Positions 8,229-16,900 are shown, counted from the stretch's first letter. The stretch: DNA of 28,688 bases from JACKII01 sp041687435 (GCA_041687435.1 JAWLBX010000033.1:1-28688); one strand, 5' to 3'. The notes: a model not told the origin generated them from the sequence alone. Program-made: numbers and translations.

Positions 8229-8257
8229 TGCACAAGATAGTTTTGTGCAACGCACAA
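8229..8257. repeat. Alternating GCACAA / TTGTGC inverted repeats
   Basis: Three copies of one 6-bp half-site lie in a row: GCACAA (8230-8235), TTGTGC (8243-8248) and GCACAA (8252-8257). The middle copy can pair with the left one (7-bp stem with flanking bases, 7-nt loop) or the right one (6-bp stem, 3-nt loop), so the two hairpins exclude each other. The site is in the 3' untranslated region of the acyltransferase gene. A double protein-binding site is equally possible. Confidence 0.5.
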
Positions 8258-8274
8258 TTCAAGGAATTTTCATG

Positions 8275-8889
8275 TTAGCCTTTGGTGGCGTGGCGGGATG
8301 CCGCTTCCGGCAGCCAGTTTGGGCGCTCGGCCAGCAAGGTCTTGAGCTCAGGCAGCTCCAGTTCCCACCATCGGCTGGCTTCGATCGCGGTGATCCTGTC
8401 GGATCCGAAACGCAGGCGCAGCGGACGGGCAGGAACGCCGCCGACGATCATATAAGGCTCTACCGGATCCCTTACCACCGCTCCGGCGGCAACCACGGCG
8501 CCACGGCCGATGCGGCCGGCGCTCGCCAGGACCGTCACGTTATGGCCGAGCCAGACATCGTCTTCCACCGTCAGCGGCGCGGCTGCAACCCCCCAGTCCG
8601 TCACGACGCCGAAGCCGGGGTGATAGGCGACGGGATGCAGAATGGCGGCATCGACCGGATGATCCATGTCGAAGCTGGCGGCAGTGTTGGCGACGGAGCA
8701 GTAGCGCCCGAACCGCGTGCCTGGCGGAAAGCGTGCCGGGTCGAAGCAGCCATAGCTGTAAAGCCCGACCTCCACGCCGAACCAATTGCGGTAGACCCGG
8801 CGCAGCCGGCGGCTGGTGAACTGATCTTCGCTCATGCGCAGCAGCTTGAACGCTAGCTTGCGCGCCTTGTCGGTTTTGACCGCTGGCAT
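8275..8889 (-). CDS. CatB-like O-acyltransferase (left-handed beta-helix, hexapeptide repeat)
   Basis: The ATG at 8889 is preferred over an upstream one at 8937 because a GGGGAGGG ribosome site stands just before it. The 204-residue protein has the xenobiotic/CatB acetyltransferase layout. An N-terminal segment is followed by TRFGRYCSVAN, a DHP motif whose His77 fits the family's catalytic histidine, hexapeptide repeats over about 108-140 (VEDDVWLGHNVTV, GRIGRGAVVAAGAVV), and the closing YMIVGGVPARPLRLRF. Family members move an acetyl group from acetyl-CoA onto hydroxyls of antibiotics, sugars or other small molecules. It is divergent, across 79 bp, from an EctD-like dioxygenase gene. The acceptor is unknown; I would not call it an antibiotic resistance gene from this alone. 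Confidence 0.9.
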   Translation of the reverse strand: MPAVKTDKARKLAFKLLRMSEDQFTSRRLRRVYRNWFGVEVGLYSYGCFDPARFPPGTRFGRYCSVANTAASFDMDHPVDAAILHPVAYHPGFGVVTDWGVAAAPLTVEDDVWLGHNVTVLASAGRIGRGAVVAAGAVVRDPVEPYMIVGGVPARPLRLRFGSDRITAIEASRWWELELPELKTLLAERPNWLPEAASRHATKG

Positions 8890-8968
8890 TTTCCCTCCCC
8901 GGTGACGGCGGGGCATGGTACAAACAAAGGCAAACAAATTGCGACCAAAACGTGTGAGGAACCGTCCA

Positions 8969-9775
8969 ATGCGCCTTTCCCAAGATCAGGTCGAACAGTT
9001 TCAGCGCGATGGCTACCTGTTCCTGCCGGAATGTTTCAGCCGCGAAGAAGCCGCCATGCTGCGGCGCGAGGCCGATGTGGTCTATGCCAGCGACCGCGAG
9101 GAAGTCTGGCGCGAGAAAGACGGCTCCACCCCGCGCACGGCTTTTGCCGCCCACACCTACAACGAAGGCTTCCGCCGCTTGGGCGCGCATCCCCGCCTGA
9201 TCGAGCCGGTGGAGCAGGTGCTGGGAGGCAGGCTCTACATGCACCAATACAAGGTCAACGCGAAGGCGGCGTTCGATGGCGATGTCTGGCAATGGCACCA
9301 GGATTTCGGCACTTGGCACCGCGACGACGGCATGCCGGCGCCGCGGGCGATGAATATCGCCGTGTTTCTGGATGACGTGACCGAATTCAACGGTCCGCTG
9401 ATGTTCATCCCCGGCAGCCACCGCGAGGGCGTTCTGGAGGCCGGGCACGACCTGCAATCGACCTCCTATCCGCTCTGGACGCTGGACAAGGCCAAGATCG
9501 CCGAACTGGCCGAGCGTGGCGGCATGGTCGCGCCGAAAGGGCCAGCCGGCAGCGTTATCATGTTCCATGGCTGCCTCGTGCATGCCTCCAGCCCCAACAT
9601 CTCCCCCTGGGGCCGTACCATCGTTTATCTGAGTCTGTGTGAGGTTTCCAACCACATTACCAAATTCCAGCGTGCGGAATGGATCGCGCACCGCGATTTC
9701 ACCCCGATTGAGCCGCTGGCCGACGATTGCCTGATGGAATGGGCGAACCGTCAGCCGGCCGCCGCAGCGCAATAG
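8969..9775 (+). CDS. Phytanoyl-CoA dioxygenase (PhyH) family, ectoine-hydroxylase-like
   Basis: The start at 8969 has GAGG 9 nt upstream; an in-frame ATG at 8915 would add 18 unconserved residues. The 268-residue protein is an Fe(II)/2-oxoglutarate-dependent dioxygenase. Iron ligands are His110 and Asp112 in WQWHQDFGTWHRDDGMP and His205 in the later MFHGCLVHASSPNISP segment; Arg216 is placed to bind 2-oxoglutarate. The spacing and the TWHxxDGMP wording closely resemble EctD, which hydroxylates ectoine, but EctD normally reads HSDFETWH. No ectABC or other ectoine gene is in the window, so another substrate (an amino acid, alcohol or lipid) is quite possible. It is divergent from the acyltransferase and convergent with the methyltransferase, with 6 nt between coding ends. 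Confidence 0.92.
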   Translation: MRLSQDQVEQFQRDGYLFLPECFSREEAAMLRREADVVYASDREEVWREKDGSTPRTAFAAHTYNEGFRRLGAHPRLIEPVEQVLGGRLYMHQYKVNAKAAFDGDVWQWHQDFGTWHRDDGMPAPRAMNIAVFLDDVTEFNGPLMFIPGSHREGVLEAGHDLQSTSYPLWTLDKAKIAELAERGGMVAPKGPAGSVIMFHGCLVHASSPNISPWGRTIVYLSLCEVSNHITKFQRAEWIAHRDFTPIEPLADDCLMEWANRQPAAAAQ

Positions 9776-9781
9776 CCCTGT

Positions 9782-10570
9782 TCAGGCCGTCGGTTTGGTA
9801 ATGCAGAAAATGCCGGTGTGAAAGCGCGGGCCGAGCCAGCGAACCTTGGCCAGCTTTTGATCGAGAGTGTCCGCCAGCCGGGTGAAGATGTTGCTCGGTT
9901 GCGGCATAATCACGGCGGAGGCAATGCCGACCGGAAACGACAGGTAGCCGAACGGCACCAGTTCGAAGCCTGGAAATGCCTGCTCGAGCCAGCGAATGTC
10001 CCGCGCATAGAACGGCCGCTCGTCTGGTGTGTGCAGGTGGGGGGACAGCTTCCAGTACAGCTTGGTCAGCAGGCCTTCCGCCATCGGCTCGATGAAAAAC
10101 ATCTTGCCGCCAGGGTTGAGGTTGTTGTCGTAGAGTTGGCGCAGCACCTGCTGATAATCGACATGGTGCAGCACGGCCCGGCCGATGATCAGGTCATAGC
10201 TGCCATCCATTGGTTCGTGAATGTCGTGCAGGGCAAATGTCAGGCGGGGGTCGTCGAAATTCTCGATGGCCTGGTTCAGCATCGACTCGGCAATGTCGAT
10301 GCCGTGTACCTCGGCTGCGCCGTGATCCAACACGCGCTTGCAGTTCCAGCCGGTGCCGCACCCGATTTCCAGCACAGCGTGGTTGTTGAGATTCGCCTCG
10401 ACCAAATCCTCGAACACACGCTGCAAGCGCAGGTTGTTCGGTGTATTATAATAGTGCTGCAGCTTGGATTTGTGCTTCGCCCGCTCCTTCATGAAGCCGC
10501 CTTCGGCATAGGCCTCGATCTCGCTGGATCCGCGATCATTGCTGCTCGATGCTTTGGCGGCATTTTCCAT
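9782..10570 (-). CDS. Class I SAM-dependent methyltransferase
   Basis: The start at 10570 has GGAG 8 nt upstream. The 262-residue product carries motif I LEIGCGTGW (67-75), an acidic motif II (EVHGIDIAESM), a motif with LTFALHDIHEPM, and the IIGRAVLHHV segment typical of the Methyltransf_11/25 families. It would transfer a methyl group from S-adenosylmethionine in the cytosol. The C-terminal part (VPFGYLSFPVGIASAVIM) is mildly hydrophobic, which recalls methyltransferases acting on lipid-like or quinone-like substrates. It is divergent, across 157 bp, from a sulfotransferase. The acceptor is unknown. Confidence 0.9.
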   Translation of the reverse strand: MENAAKASSSNDRGSSEIEAYAEGGFMKERAKHKSKLQHYYNTPNNLRLQRVFEDLVEANLNNHAVLEIGCGTGWNCKRVLDHGAAEVHGIDIAESMLNQAIENFDDPRLTFALHDIHEPMDGSYDLIIGRAVLHHVDYQQVLRQLYDNNLNPGGKMFFIEPMAEGLLTKLYWKLSPHLHTPDERPFYARDIRWLEQAFPGFELVPFGYLSFPVGIASAVIMPQPSNIFTRLADTLDQKLAKVRWLGPRFHTGIFCITKPTA

Positions 10571-10638
10571 GCGCAATCTCCAAGACAAGGCTTTGGCAAG
10601 TGGGTGGAGGCAGCCGTTCTGCTGCGGCGGCTCGGGTT

Positions 10639-10656
10639 CAGAACCTCTTGGTTCTG
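10639..10656. repeat. Perfect 7-bp inverted repeat between divergent methyltransferase and sulfotransferase genes
   Basis: CAGAACC (10639-10645) and GGTTCTG (10650-10656) are separated by TCTT. It lies 69 bp before the methyltransferase start and 72 bp before the sulfotransferase start, so a shared operator is plausible. There is no T-tract on either side, which argues against a terminator. Confidence 0.4.
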
Positions 10657-10727
10657 CCGCATGCAGCACGGTAATATCACGCCCATTAATTGCGAACAAT
10701 GAACCAAAACGGATCGGGATTTCGACC

Positions 10728-11381
10728 ATGGTGCAGATCGTCGGCGCCGGCATGGGCCGCACATCGACAATGTCACTGAAGCAAGCCTTGGAACTGCTGG
10801 GCTTCGCGCCCTGCCATCACATGATGGAAATGCGTAACGTACCGGACACGGCCAAAGGCTGGCATTGCGCCGCGCTTGGCGAATCGGCAGACTTCGCGGC
10901 GTTGTTGAAAGGTTACAAGGCTGCGTGCGATTGGCCGTCGGCGGCGTTCTGGCGCCAACTCCTCATGACCTTTCCAGATGCAAAGGTCATTCTGACGGAG
11001 CGCCCGGAGGAGGCATGGTGGCAGAGCATTTCCAACACCATCTTCAAATCCTTGCGCCTGGCGCCGGCGGCGGACGCTTCGCCGGAACGGCTGGCGCAGC
11101 GCGCCATGGCGCGGGCGGTCATTATTGATGGGGTGTTTGGGGGCGAGGTGGATGACCGGGAGCATGTGCTCAGCATCTACCGCGCCCACAACGCGGCGGT
11201 AAGGGCGGAGGTGCCGGCGGAAAAGCTGCTGGTATTCGACGGCGCAATGGGCTGGCAGCCGCTTTGCTCGTTTCTGGGGGTGCCTGTTCCCTCGGAGCCT
11301 TATCCCAACACGAACAGCACAGCGGATTTCCAGGCCCGATGGACACTGGAACAGCGGGCAGCCGCCGGTCTGCCATCCTGA
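10728..11381 (+). CDS. P-loop sulfotransferase family protein
   Basis: The 217-residue product begins with VQIVGAGMGRTSTMSLKQAL, the 5'-phosphosulfate-binding loop found in sulfotransferases that use PAPS. It continues with CDWPSAAFWRQL, FPDAKVILTERPEEAWWQS and the closing FDGAMGWQPLCSFLGVP, the pattern of the Sulfotransfer_4-type family widespread in bacteria. An in-frame ATG at 10539 lies inside the divergent methyltransferase gene and is rejected. The Shine-Dalgarno sequence is weak. The acceptor is unknown, and many members of this family have no demonstrated activity. Confidence 0.88.
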   Translation: MVQIVGAGMGRTSTMSLKQALELLGFAPCHHMMEMRNVPDTAKGWHCAALGESADFAALLKGYKAACDWPSAAFWRQLLMTFPDAKVILTERPEEAWWQSISNTIFKSLRLAPAADASPERLAQRAMARAVIIDGVFGGEVDDREHVLSIYRAHNAAVRAEVPAEKLLVFDGAMGWQPLCSFLGVPVPSEPYPNTNSTADFQARWTLEQRAAAGLPS

Positions 11382-11408
11382 CGACGGCAGGATCAGCCTT
11401 GCGGCCCA

Positions 11409-12884
11409 TTAGCCGGCAGAACTGATCGGCCGCCAGCGCCGGCCCTCCATATGCATCAGGCCCAGCGCATCGTCCGGCCCGGACGAGCCGGGGTCGTAAG
11501 GCTGTGGCGGTTCCTCGCTCTCGGCCCAGGCCGCGACGACCGGGTCGACCCAGGCCCAGGCGGCTTCCACCTCGTCACCGCGCATGAAAAGGGTCTGGTC
11601 GCCGCGGATCACGTCCATCAGTAGCCGCTCGTAGGCATCCGGCATCCGGGCACGGCCTGGGTTCAATGTCTCGGCAAAGGTCATGTCCAGGTCGGCGGAG
11701 GTGAGGCGCATGCCGCCGGGGCCCGGTTCCTTTACGGTCATGCCGAGCGTGATGCCCTCGTCCGGTTGCAGCCGGATGGCCAACACGTTTGGCCGGGTCG
11801 GTTGGTAAGAGGCTTGCGGGAAGATCGAGTGCGGCGGTTCCTTGAACTGGATTGCGATTTCCGACACCCGCGCCCGCAGACGCTTGCCGGTGCGCAGGTA
11901 GAAGGGCACGCCGGACCAGCGCCAGTTCGCCACCTCCGTCTTTAGCGCGACAAAGCTTTCGGTCCGGCTTTCCGCCAGTTCCGCGTCGTCCAGATAGGAC
12001 GGGATGCCATGGGCGTCTTGATACTGGCCGCGGACAATCTGGTTCGGGTCCGTCAGCGGCGCCAGAGCGCGGAGCACTTTCAGCTTTTCGTCGCGAACCG
12101 CGCCCGCCTCGAACCGGCTGGGTGGCTCCATCGCGATCAGGCAGAGCAATTGCAGCAGATGGTTCTGGACCATGTCGCGCATGGCGCCGCTGGCGTCGTA
12201 GTACCCGCCACGCCCGGCAACGCCGACGCTTTCGGCTACGGTGATCTGTACGTGATCGACATAGCGGCTATTCCAGAGCGGCTCGAACAACGCGTTGCCG
12301 AAGCGCAGCGCCATCAGGTTTTGCACCGTCTCCTTGCCCAGATAGTGATCGATCCGGTAGAGGCAGCGCTCGTCGAAGCGGCTGGCAAACCAGCCGTTCA
12401 GTTCGCGGGCTGAGGCGAGATCATGGCCGATTGGTTTTTCCAGCACGATACGGCTTTCGCGCTGGCAAAGCCCGAAGCGCTTTAGCCGTTCACCAATCGC
12501 CATGAAAAGGCCGGGCGAAACCGAAAGATAGAACGCCCGCACCCGGCCCTCGCCATCGCCCAGTCGCTCGACCAGCGCATCCCAGCCATCGCTGCCGGTC
12601 ACATCCACGGCGACATAGTCGAGGCAGGAGAGAAAGCGTTGGCGCGTTTCCGCCTCCAATTCATCGGCCGGCAGGAATTCGGTCAGCGCTGCGTCGGCCA
12701 GCCTCTGAAACACCTCGGCCGTCATCTCGCTTCGGGCAGCGCCGATCACCCGAGCCCCCGCCGGCATCTGGCCGTCGCGGAAGCGGTGATACAGACCGGG
12801 GATCAGCTTGCGTCTTGCCAGATCGCCGGTGGCGCCAAAGACGACGAGGTCGAAGGGCTCGACCGGCACGATGGCTCCTGCCAT
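11409..12884 (-). CDS. zwf: Glucose-6-phosphate 1-dehydrogenase
   Basis: This enzyme oxidises glucose 6-phosphate to 6-phosphogluconolactone with NADP+ (or NAD+), feeding the Entner-Doudoroff or pentose phosphate route. The 491-residue protein has the coenzyme-binding FGATGDLARRKL (about 16-27) and the substrate/catalytic RIDHYLGKETVQNL with His180 and Lys184, and its length is typical. The start at 12884 has GGGAG 8 nt upstream; a TTG at 12935 would add 17 unconserved residues. It stands without pgl or edd, downstream of the formate dehydrogenase operon on the same strand with a 134-nt gap, so it probably has its own promoter. Confidence 0.97.
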   Translation of the reverse strand: MAGAIVPVEPFDLVVFGATGDLARRKLIPGLYHRFRDGQMPAGARVIGAARSEMTAEVFQRLADAALTEFLPADELEAETRQRFLSCLDYVAVDVTGSDGWDALVERLGDGEGRVRAFYLSVSPGLFMAIGERLKRFGLCQRESRIVLEKPIGHDLASARELNGWFASRFDERCLYRIDHYLGKETVQNLMALRFGNALFEPLWNSRYVDHVQITVAESVGVAGRGGYYDASGAMRDMVQNHLLQLLCLIAMEPPSRFEAGAVRDEKLKVLRALAPLTDPNQIVRGQYQDAHGIPSYLDDAELAESRTESFVALKTEVANWRWSGVPFYLRTGKRLRARVSEIAIQFKEPPHSIFPQASYQPTRPNVLAIRLQPDEGITLGMTVKEPGPGGMRLTSADLDMTFAETLNPGRARMPDAYERLLMDVIRGDQTLFMRGDEVEAAWAWVDPVVAAWAESEEPPQPYDPGSSGPDDALGLMHMEGRRWRPISSAG

Positions 12885-13018
12885 GGCCAATACTCCCGCC
12901 GGTTGCGGTTTCAAAGGAGGTACTATTTCAGACAAGAGGTCAGCTTATAACCCATCCGATAGCCGCAAGCGTTCGTGCCTGCCCCATTCAATGCCTATTC
13001 GCCGGGGCCCTGTGTTCT

Positions 13019-13225
13019 CTAGATCTGTTCCAGCGCCCGCATGACTTGCGTGGAAAGGCCGTCGGCCTGCCCTGCTGCGATGGCTGCGCGCAAGTCTCCG
13101 CGCATGCGAGGCTCCCAGAATGTGCGCAGGTGGTGAGCGATGGTCTTGACCGCATCTTCTTCTGAATCGGCCGGAATGTTGGCCGCGATCTGGTTGGCCA
13201 TGCGCACCAAGTCTTCCGGCCTCAT
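13019..13225 (-). CDS. fdsD: Formate dehydrogenase subunit delta
   Basis: This 68-residue protein (MRPEDLVRMANQIAANIP at the N terminus, then a WEPRMRGDL segment) matches the FdsD family, a small subunit of the NAD-dependent molybdenum formate dehydrogenase. In known systems it is needed to make active enzyme, together with FdhD/FdsC. The ATG overlaps the fdhD stop by 4 nt, and it is the last gene of the operon. A longer open frame extends upstream, antisense-free but inside fdhD, and is rejected. Confidence 0.9.
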   Translation of the reverse strand: MRPEDLVRMANQIAANIPADSEEDAVKTIAHHLRTFWEPRMRGDLRAAIAAGQADGLSTQVMRALEQI

Positions 13226-14043
13226 CGCGTGCCCTCCGGAGCGAACGCCATGATGCCCTCCTCGGTGCAGGTGAACACGGTCATGCCGGCATGACCGGCC
13301 ATGCGAAGCGCCAGCGCGCTGGGGGCCGAGACGGCGGCCAGCGAGGGGGAGCCGATGGCGGCAGCTTTTTGCACCATCTCCACACTCACACGGCTCGATA
13401 GCAGCACGAACCCGCCGGCAGCATCCTGCCCTTGCCGTGCCAGAGCTCCGGCCAGCTTGTCGAGCGCGTTGTGGCGGCCGATGTCTTCCCGCACCGCAAG
13501 CAGATCGCCGGCGAGTGAGCAGAGTGCCGCGGCATGGGTGGTGCGGTTGGCACGGTTCATCGTCTGCGCTTCTGGCAGGCTGGCATAGGCGCGGGTCAGG
13601 GCGGCATAATCGGGCAAGGCGCCCGCAACGCGGCGCGGCTTCGGCACCGCTGCCGCGATGGTTTGCGCGCCGCAAATGCCACAACCGGCGCGCCCCGCCA
13701 GCGTCCGCCGCCGCGCCTCCATGCCGGAGAGCAGCGCGGGCGCGATCTTCAGGTTAGCCACCAGCCCGTCCGCCGCTTCGCCAAGCCGCACGGCCTCCAC
13801 ATCCGCCGTGCGGCGCACCAGCCCTTCGGTCAGGGCGAAACCCAGGGCGAAGTCTTCGAGGTCAGCGGGGGTCAGCATCATCACAGCGAAATGCTCGCCA
13901 TTCACCAACACCGCGAGCGGCACCTCCTCCGCGACCTGCCACGCCGCTTCGCGCATACCATCAGCGGTCAGCAGCCGGCCCGAGACCTGGGGCGAGACCT
14001 CTGCCTTGGCCGGGAGGGCGGAGGGGCGACGCAGCGCAACCAC
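13222..14043 (-). CDS. fdhD: Formate dehydrogenase accessory sulfurtransferase FdhD/FdsC
   Basis: The 273-residue protein starts with GTG and has GGAG 7 nt upstream, inside the end of fdsA. FdhD carries sulfur from a cysteine desulfurase to the molybdenum cofactor so that formate dehydrogenase gains its terminal sulfido ligand. The CxxC motif is CGIC (Cys121, Cys124), and the family segments DFALGFALTEG and REDIGRHNALDKL are present. In fds operons this gene is called fdsC. It lies 4 nt after fdsA and overlaps fdsD by 4 nt. Confidence 0.96.
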   Translation of the reverse strand: MVALRRPSALPAKAEVSPQVSGRLLTADGMREAAWQVAEEVPLAVLVNGEHFAVMMLTPADLEDFALGFALTEGLVRRTADVEAVRLGEAADGLVANLKIAPALLSGMEARRRTLAGRAGCGICGAQTIAAAVPKPRRVAGALPDYAALTRAYASLPEAQTMNRANRTTHAAALCSLAGDLLAVREDIGRHNALDKLAGALARQGQDAAGGFVLLSSRVSVEMVQKAAAIGSPSLAAVSAPSALALRMAGHAGMTVFTCTEEGIMAFAPEGTR

Positions 14044-14047
14044 GACC

Positions 14048-16900
14048 CTACTCCGCCGCGGTCTCTGCCACGCGGTAATGCGAGGCGTGCAGCGCCTCGT
14101 GCTCGGCCTGCCAGTCAGAGGCGCGGTTGGTCGGGCTCACCTGCACCGCTGTCACCTTGTATTCCGGGCAGTTGGTCGCCCAGTCTGAATATTCGGTGGT
14201 GATGACGTTCGCGCCAGTCAGTGGGTGGTGGAAGGTGGTGTAGACGACGCCCTGCGGCACCCGCTCCGAGATTTCCGCGCGCAAAGTCGTCTCGCCGATG
14301 CGGCTCGCGATCCGCACCGTTTCACCATCGGCAATGCCGCGTTCTTCCGCATCATGGGGGTGGATTTCGAGCACGTCGTGGCTGTGCCAGCGGGTGTTGT
14401 CCGTCCGCCGCGTCTGCTGGCCGACATTGTACTGGCTGAGAATACGGCCCGTGGTCAGCAGCAGGGGGAAGCGCGGGCCGGTGCGCTCGTCGGTCGGCAC
14501 ATACTCGGTCAGCATGAACCGGCCTTTGCCGCGGACGAAGCCGCCCACATGCATGATCGGCGTGCCGTCCGGCTGCTGTTCGTTCACCGGCCATTGCATG
14601 GAGCCTTCGGCATCCAGCCGGGCATGGCTGACCCGGGTAAAGCTGGGGGTCAGCCGGGCGATCTCGTCCATGATCGCTGCCGCGTTGGCGTAGTGCATGG
14701 GATAGCCCATGGCCGTCGCGAGACGGCAAGCCACCTGCCATTCCGCCAGACCGCAGGCCTCCGCCATGACGGGTCGCACGCGGTTGATGCGGCGTTCGGC
14801 ATTGGTGAAGGTGCCGTCCTTCTCCAGGAAGCTGGTGCCCGGCAGGAAAACGTGGGCATAGGCGGCGGTTTCGTTCAGGAACAGGTCTTGCACGACCACG
14901 CATTCCATCGCTGCAAGTGCCGCCTCCACATGCGCGGTGTTGGGGTCGGACTGGGCGATATCCTCGCCCTGCACGAACAGGCCGCGGAACGAGCCGTCGA
15001 GGGCGGCGGCCAGCATGTTCGGAATGCGCAGGCCGGGCTCGTTCAGCAGCGGCACGCCCCAGTCTGCCTCGAACGTGGCGCGCACCGCATCGTCGCCGAC
15101 GGGGCGGTAGCCGGGCAATTCGTGCGGGAAGCTGCCCATGTCGCACGAACCCTGCACGTTGTTCTGGCCCCGCAGCGGATTCACGCCGACGCCCGGCCGG
15201 CCGATATTGCCGGTTGCCATCGCCAGGTTCGCCATGGCCATGACCATGGTCGAGCCCTGGGAATGCTCGGTCACGCCCAGGCCGTAATAGATTGCGGCGT
15301 TGCCGCCGGTGGCATAGAGCCGGGCGGCGGCGCGCAGGTCTGCTGCGGCCACGCCGATGGACTGGGCCAGAGCCTCCGGGCTGTTGCGCTCCTCCGCGAT
15401 GAAGGCGCGCCAGCGGGCGAAATCCTCGGCCTTGCAACGCTCCGCCACGAATGCCTCGTCCACCAAGCCTTCGGTGACAATCACATGCGCCAGCGCGTTC
15501 ATCAGCGCGACATTGGTCCCGGGCCGTAATTGCAAGTGGTGCGCCGCCTGAATATGCGGAGAACGCACCAGATCAATGCGGCGCGGGTCGCAAACGATGA
15601 TTTCCGCCCCGGCACGCAGGCGTTTTTTCATGCGGCTGGCAAAGACCGGGTGCGCGTCGGTCGGGTTGGCGCCGATCAGCAGGATGATATCGGCGCTTTC
15701 CACCGACTTGAAATCCTGTGTGCCGGCGGATGTGCCGAAGGTTTGTTTCAGGCCATAGCCGGTGGGTGAATGGCAGACGCGGGCGCATGTGTCGACGTTG
15801 TTATTGCCGAATGCGGCGCGGATCATCTTTTGGACGACATAGACCTCCTCGTTCGTGCAGCGTGAGGATGTGATGCCGCCGATGGCACCCTGGCCGTGCC
15901 GGGCCTGAATGGCCTTGAAACGCCCTGCTGCAAACGCAATCGCCTCGTCCCAGGAAACCGGGCGCCACGGATCTGTGGTCTTCTCCCGGATCATCGGCGT
16001 CGTGATCCGGTCCTTGTGGGTGGCATAGCCCCAGGCGAAGCGGCCCTTGACGCAGGAATGGCCTTCGTTTGCGCCGCCGTTCTTGTGGGGGACCATGCGC
16101 ACGACATTCTCGCCCTGCAATTCCGCCTTGAACGAGCAGCCGACGCCGCAATAGGCGCAGGTGGTCAGCACGGTACGGCTGGGTGTGCCGTGTTCCACCA
16201 CCGATTTCTCCACCAGCGTCGCGGTCGGGCAGGCCTGGACGCAGGCGCCGCAGGAAACACAGTCGGAGCCGAAGAAATCGTCGGAGCCAATGCCGGCCGA
16301 AACGCGGCTGTCGAAGCCGCGGCCCTCGATGGTCAGCGCGAAGGTGCCCTGCACCTCCTCGCACGCCCGCACGCAGCGGGAGCAGACGATGCATTTGGCC
16401 GGGTCGTACTGGAAATAGGGGTTGGATGTGTCGGCGGGCATCTTGTGCGCCTCGTCGAAATGGTTGTCGCCCGCCATGCCGTAGCGCACCTCACGCAGAC
16501 CAACCTCGCCGGCCATGTCCTGCAATTCGCAGTCGCCATTGGCGGCACAGGTTAGGCAGTCGAGCGGATGGTCGGAGATGTAAAGCTCCATCACGCCGCG
16601 CCGCAGCCGGGCGAGGCGGTCGGATTGCGTGTTGACATGCATGCCGTCCGCCACCGGCGTCGTGCAGGACGCGGGCGTGCCCTTTACCCCCTCGATCTCT
16701 ACCAGACACATGCGGCAGGACCCCCAGGCCTCCAGGCTGTCGGTCGAACAGAGCTTCGGCACGGCGCGCTCGGCGAGCGAGGCGGCGCGCATGATGGATG
16801 TACCGGCCGGCACCGTCACCTCCGCGCCGTCGATCCAAAGGGTCACGGGCGCCCCCTCTTTTGCTGGCGTGCCGTGATCGGCTTCGCGAAGCAGGGTCAT
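14048..16900 (-). CDS. fdsA: NAD-dependent formate dehydrogenase, alpha (molybdenum) subunit
   Basis: This 950-residue catalytic subunit oxidises formate to CO2 at a bis-MGD molybdenum centre and passes electrons along iron-sulfur clusters. Ligand sets read in order: [2Fe-2S] Cys51/62/65/79; His111 with Cys115/118/124; two [4Fe-4S] sets, Cys170/173/176/180 and Cys214/217/220/224; and Cys248/251/255/283 next to the molybdenum domain. The molybdenum ligand is Cys376 followed by His377 (RVCHSPTGYG), so this is the cysteine form with no selenocysteine codon. The C-terminal molybdopterin-binding domain runs to about residue 930. It overlaps fdsB by 4 nt. Such enzymes are soluble, cytosolic and oxygen-tolerant in Cupriavidus and Rhodobacter. 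Confidence 0.97.
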   Translation of the reverse strand: MTLLREADHGTPAKEGAPVTLWIDGAEVTVPAGTSIMRAASLAERAVPKLCSTDSLEAWGSCRMCLVEIEGVKGTPASCTTPVADGMHVNTQSDRLARLRRGVMELYISDHPLDCLTCAANGDCELQDMAGEVGLREVRYGMAGDNHFDEAHKMPADTSNPYFQYDPAKCIVCSRCVRACEEVQGTFALTIEGRGFDSRVSAGIGSDDFFGSDCVSCGACVQACPTATLVEKSVVEHGTPSRTVLTTCAYCGVGCSFKAELQGENVVRMVPHKNGGANEGHSCVKGRFAWGYATHKDRITTPMIREKTTDPWRPVSWDEAIAFAAGRFKAIQARHGQGAIGGITSSRCTNEEVYVVQKMIRAAFGNNNVDTCARVCHSPTGYGLKQTFGTSAGTQDFKSVESADIILLIGANPTDAHPVFASRMKKRLRAGAEIIVCDPRRIDLVRSPHIQAAHHLQLRPGTNVALMNALAHVIVTEGLVDEAFVAERCKAEDFARWRAFIAEERNSPEALAQSIGVAAADLRAAARLYATGGNAAIYYGLGVTEHSQGSTMVMAMANLAMATGNIGRPGVGVNPLRGQNNVQGSCDMGSFPHELPGYRPVGDDAVRATFEADWGVPLLNEPGLRIPNMLAAALDGSFRGLFVQGEDIAQSDPNTAHVEAALAAMECVVVQDLFLNETAAYAHVFLPGTSFLEKDGTFTNAERRINRVRPVMAEACGLAEWQVACRLATAMGYPMHYANAAAIMDEIARLTPSFTRVSHARLDAEGSMQWPVNEQQPDGTPIMHVGGFVRGKGRFMLTEYVPTDERTGPRFPLLLTTGRILSQYNVGQQTRRTDNTRWHSHDVLEIHPHDAEERGIADGETVRIASRIGETTLRAEISERVPQGVVYTTFHHPLTGANVITTEYSDWATNCPEYKVTAVQVSPTNRASDWQAEHEALHASHYRVAETAAE

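Noticed and set aside
14225..15529. A 434-codon plus-strand frame opposite fdsA
   Set aside because: Antisense mirror of a conserved catalytic gene.
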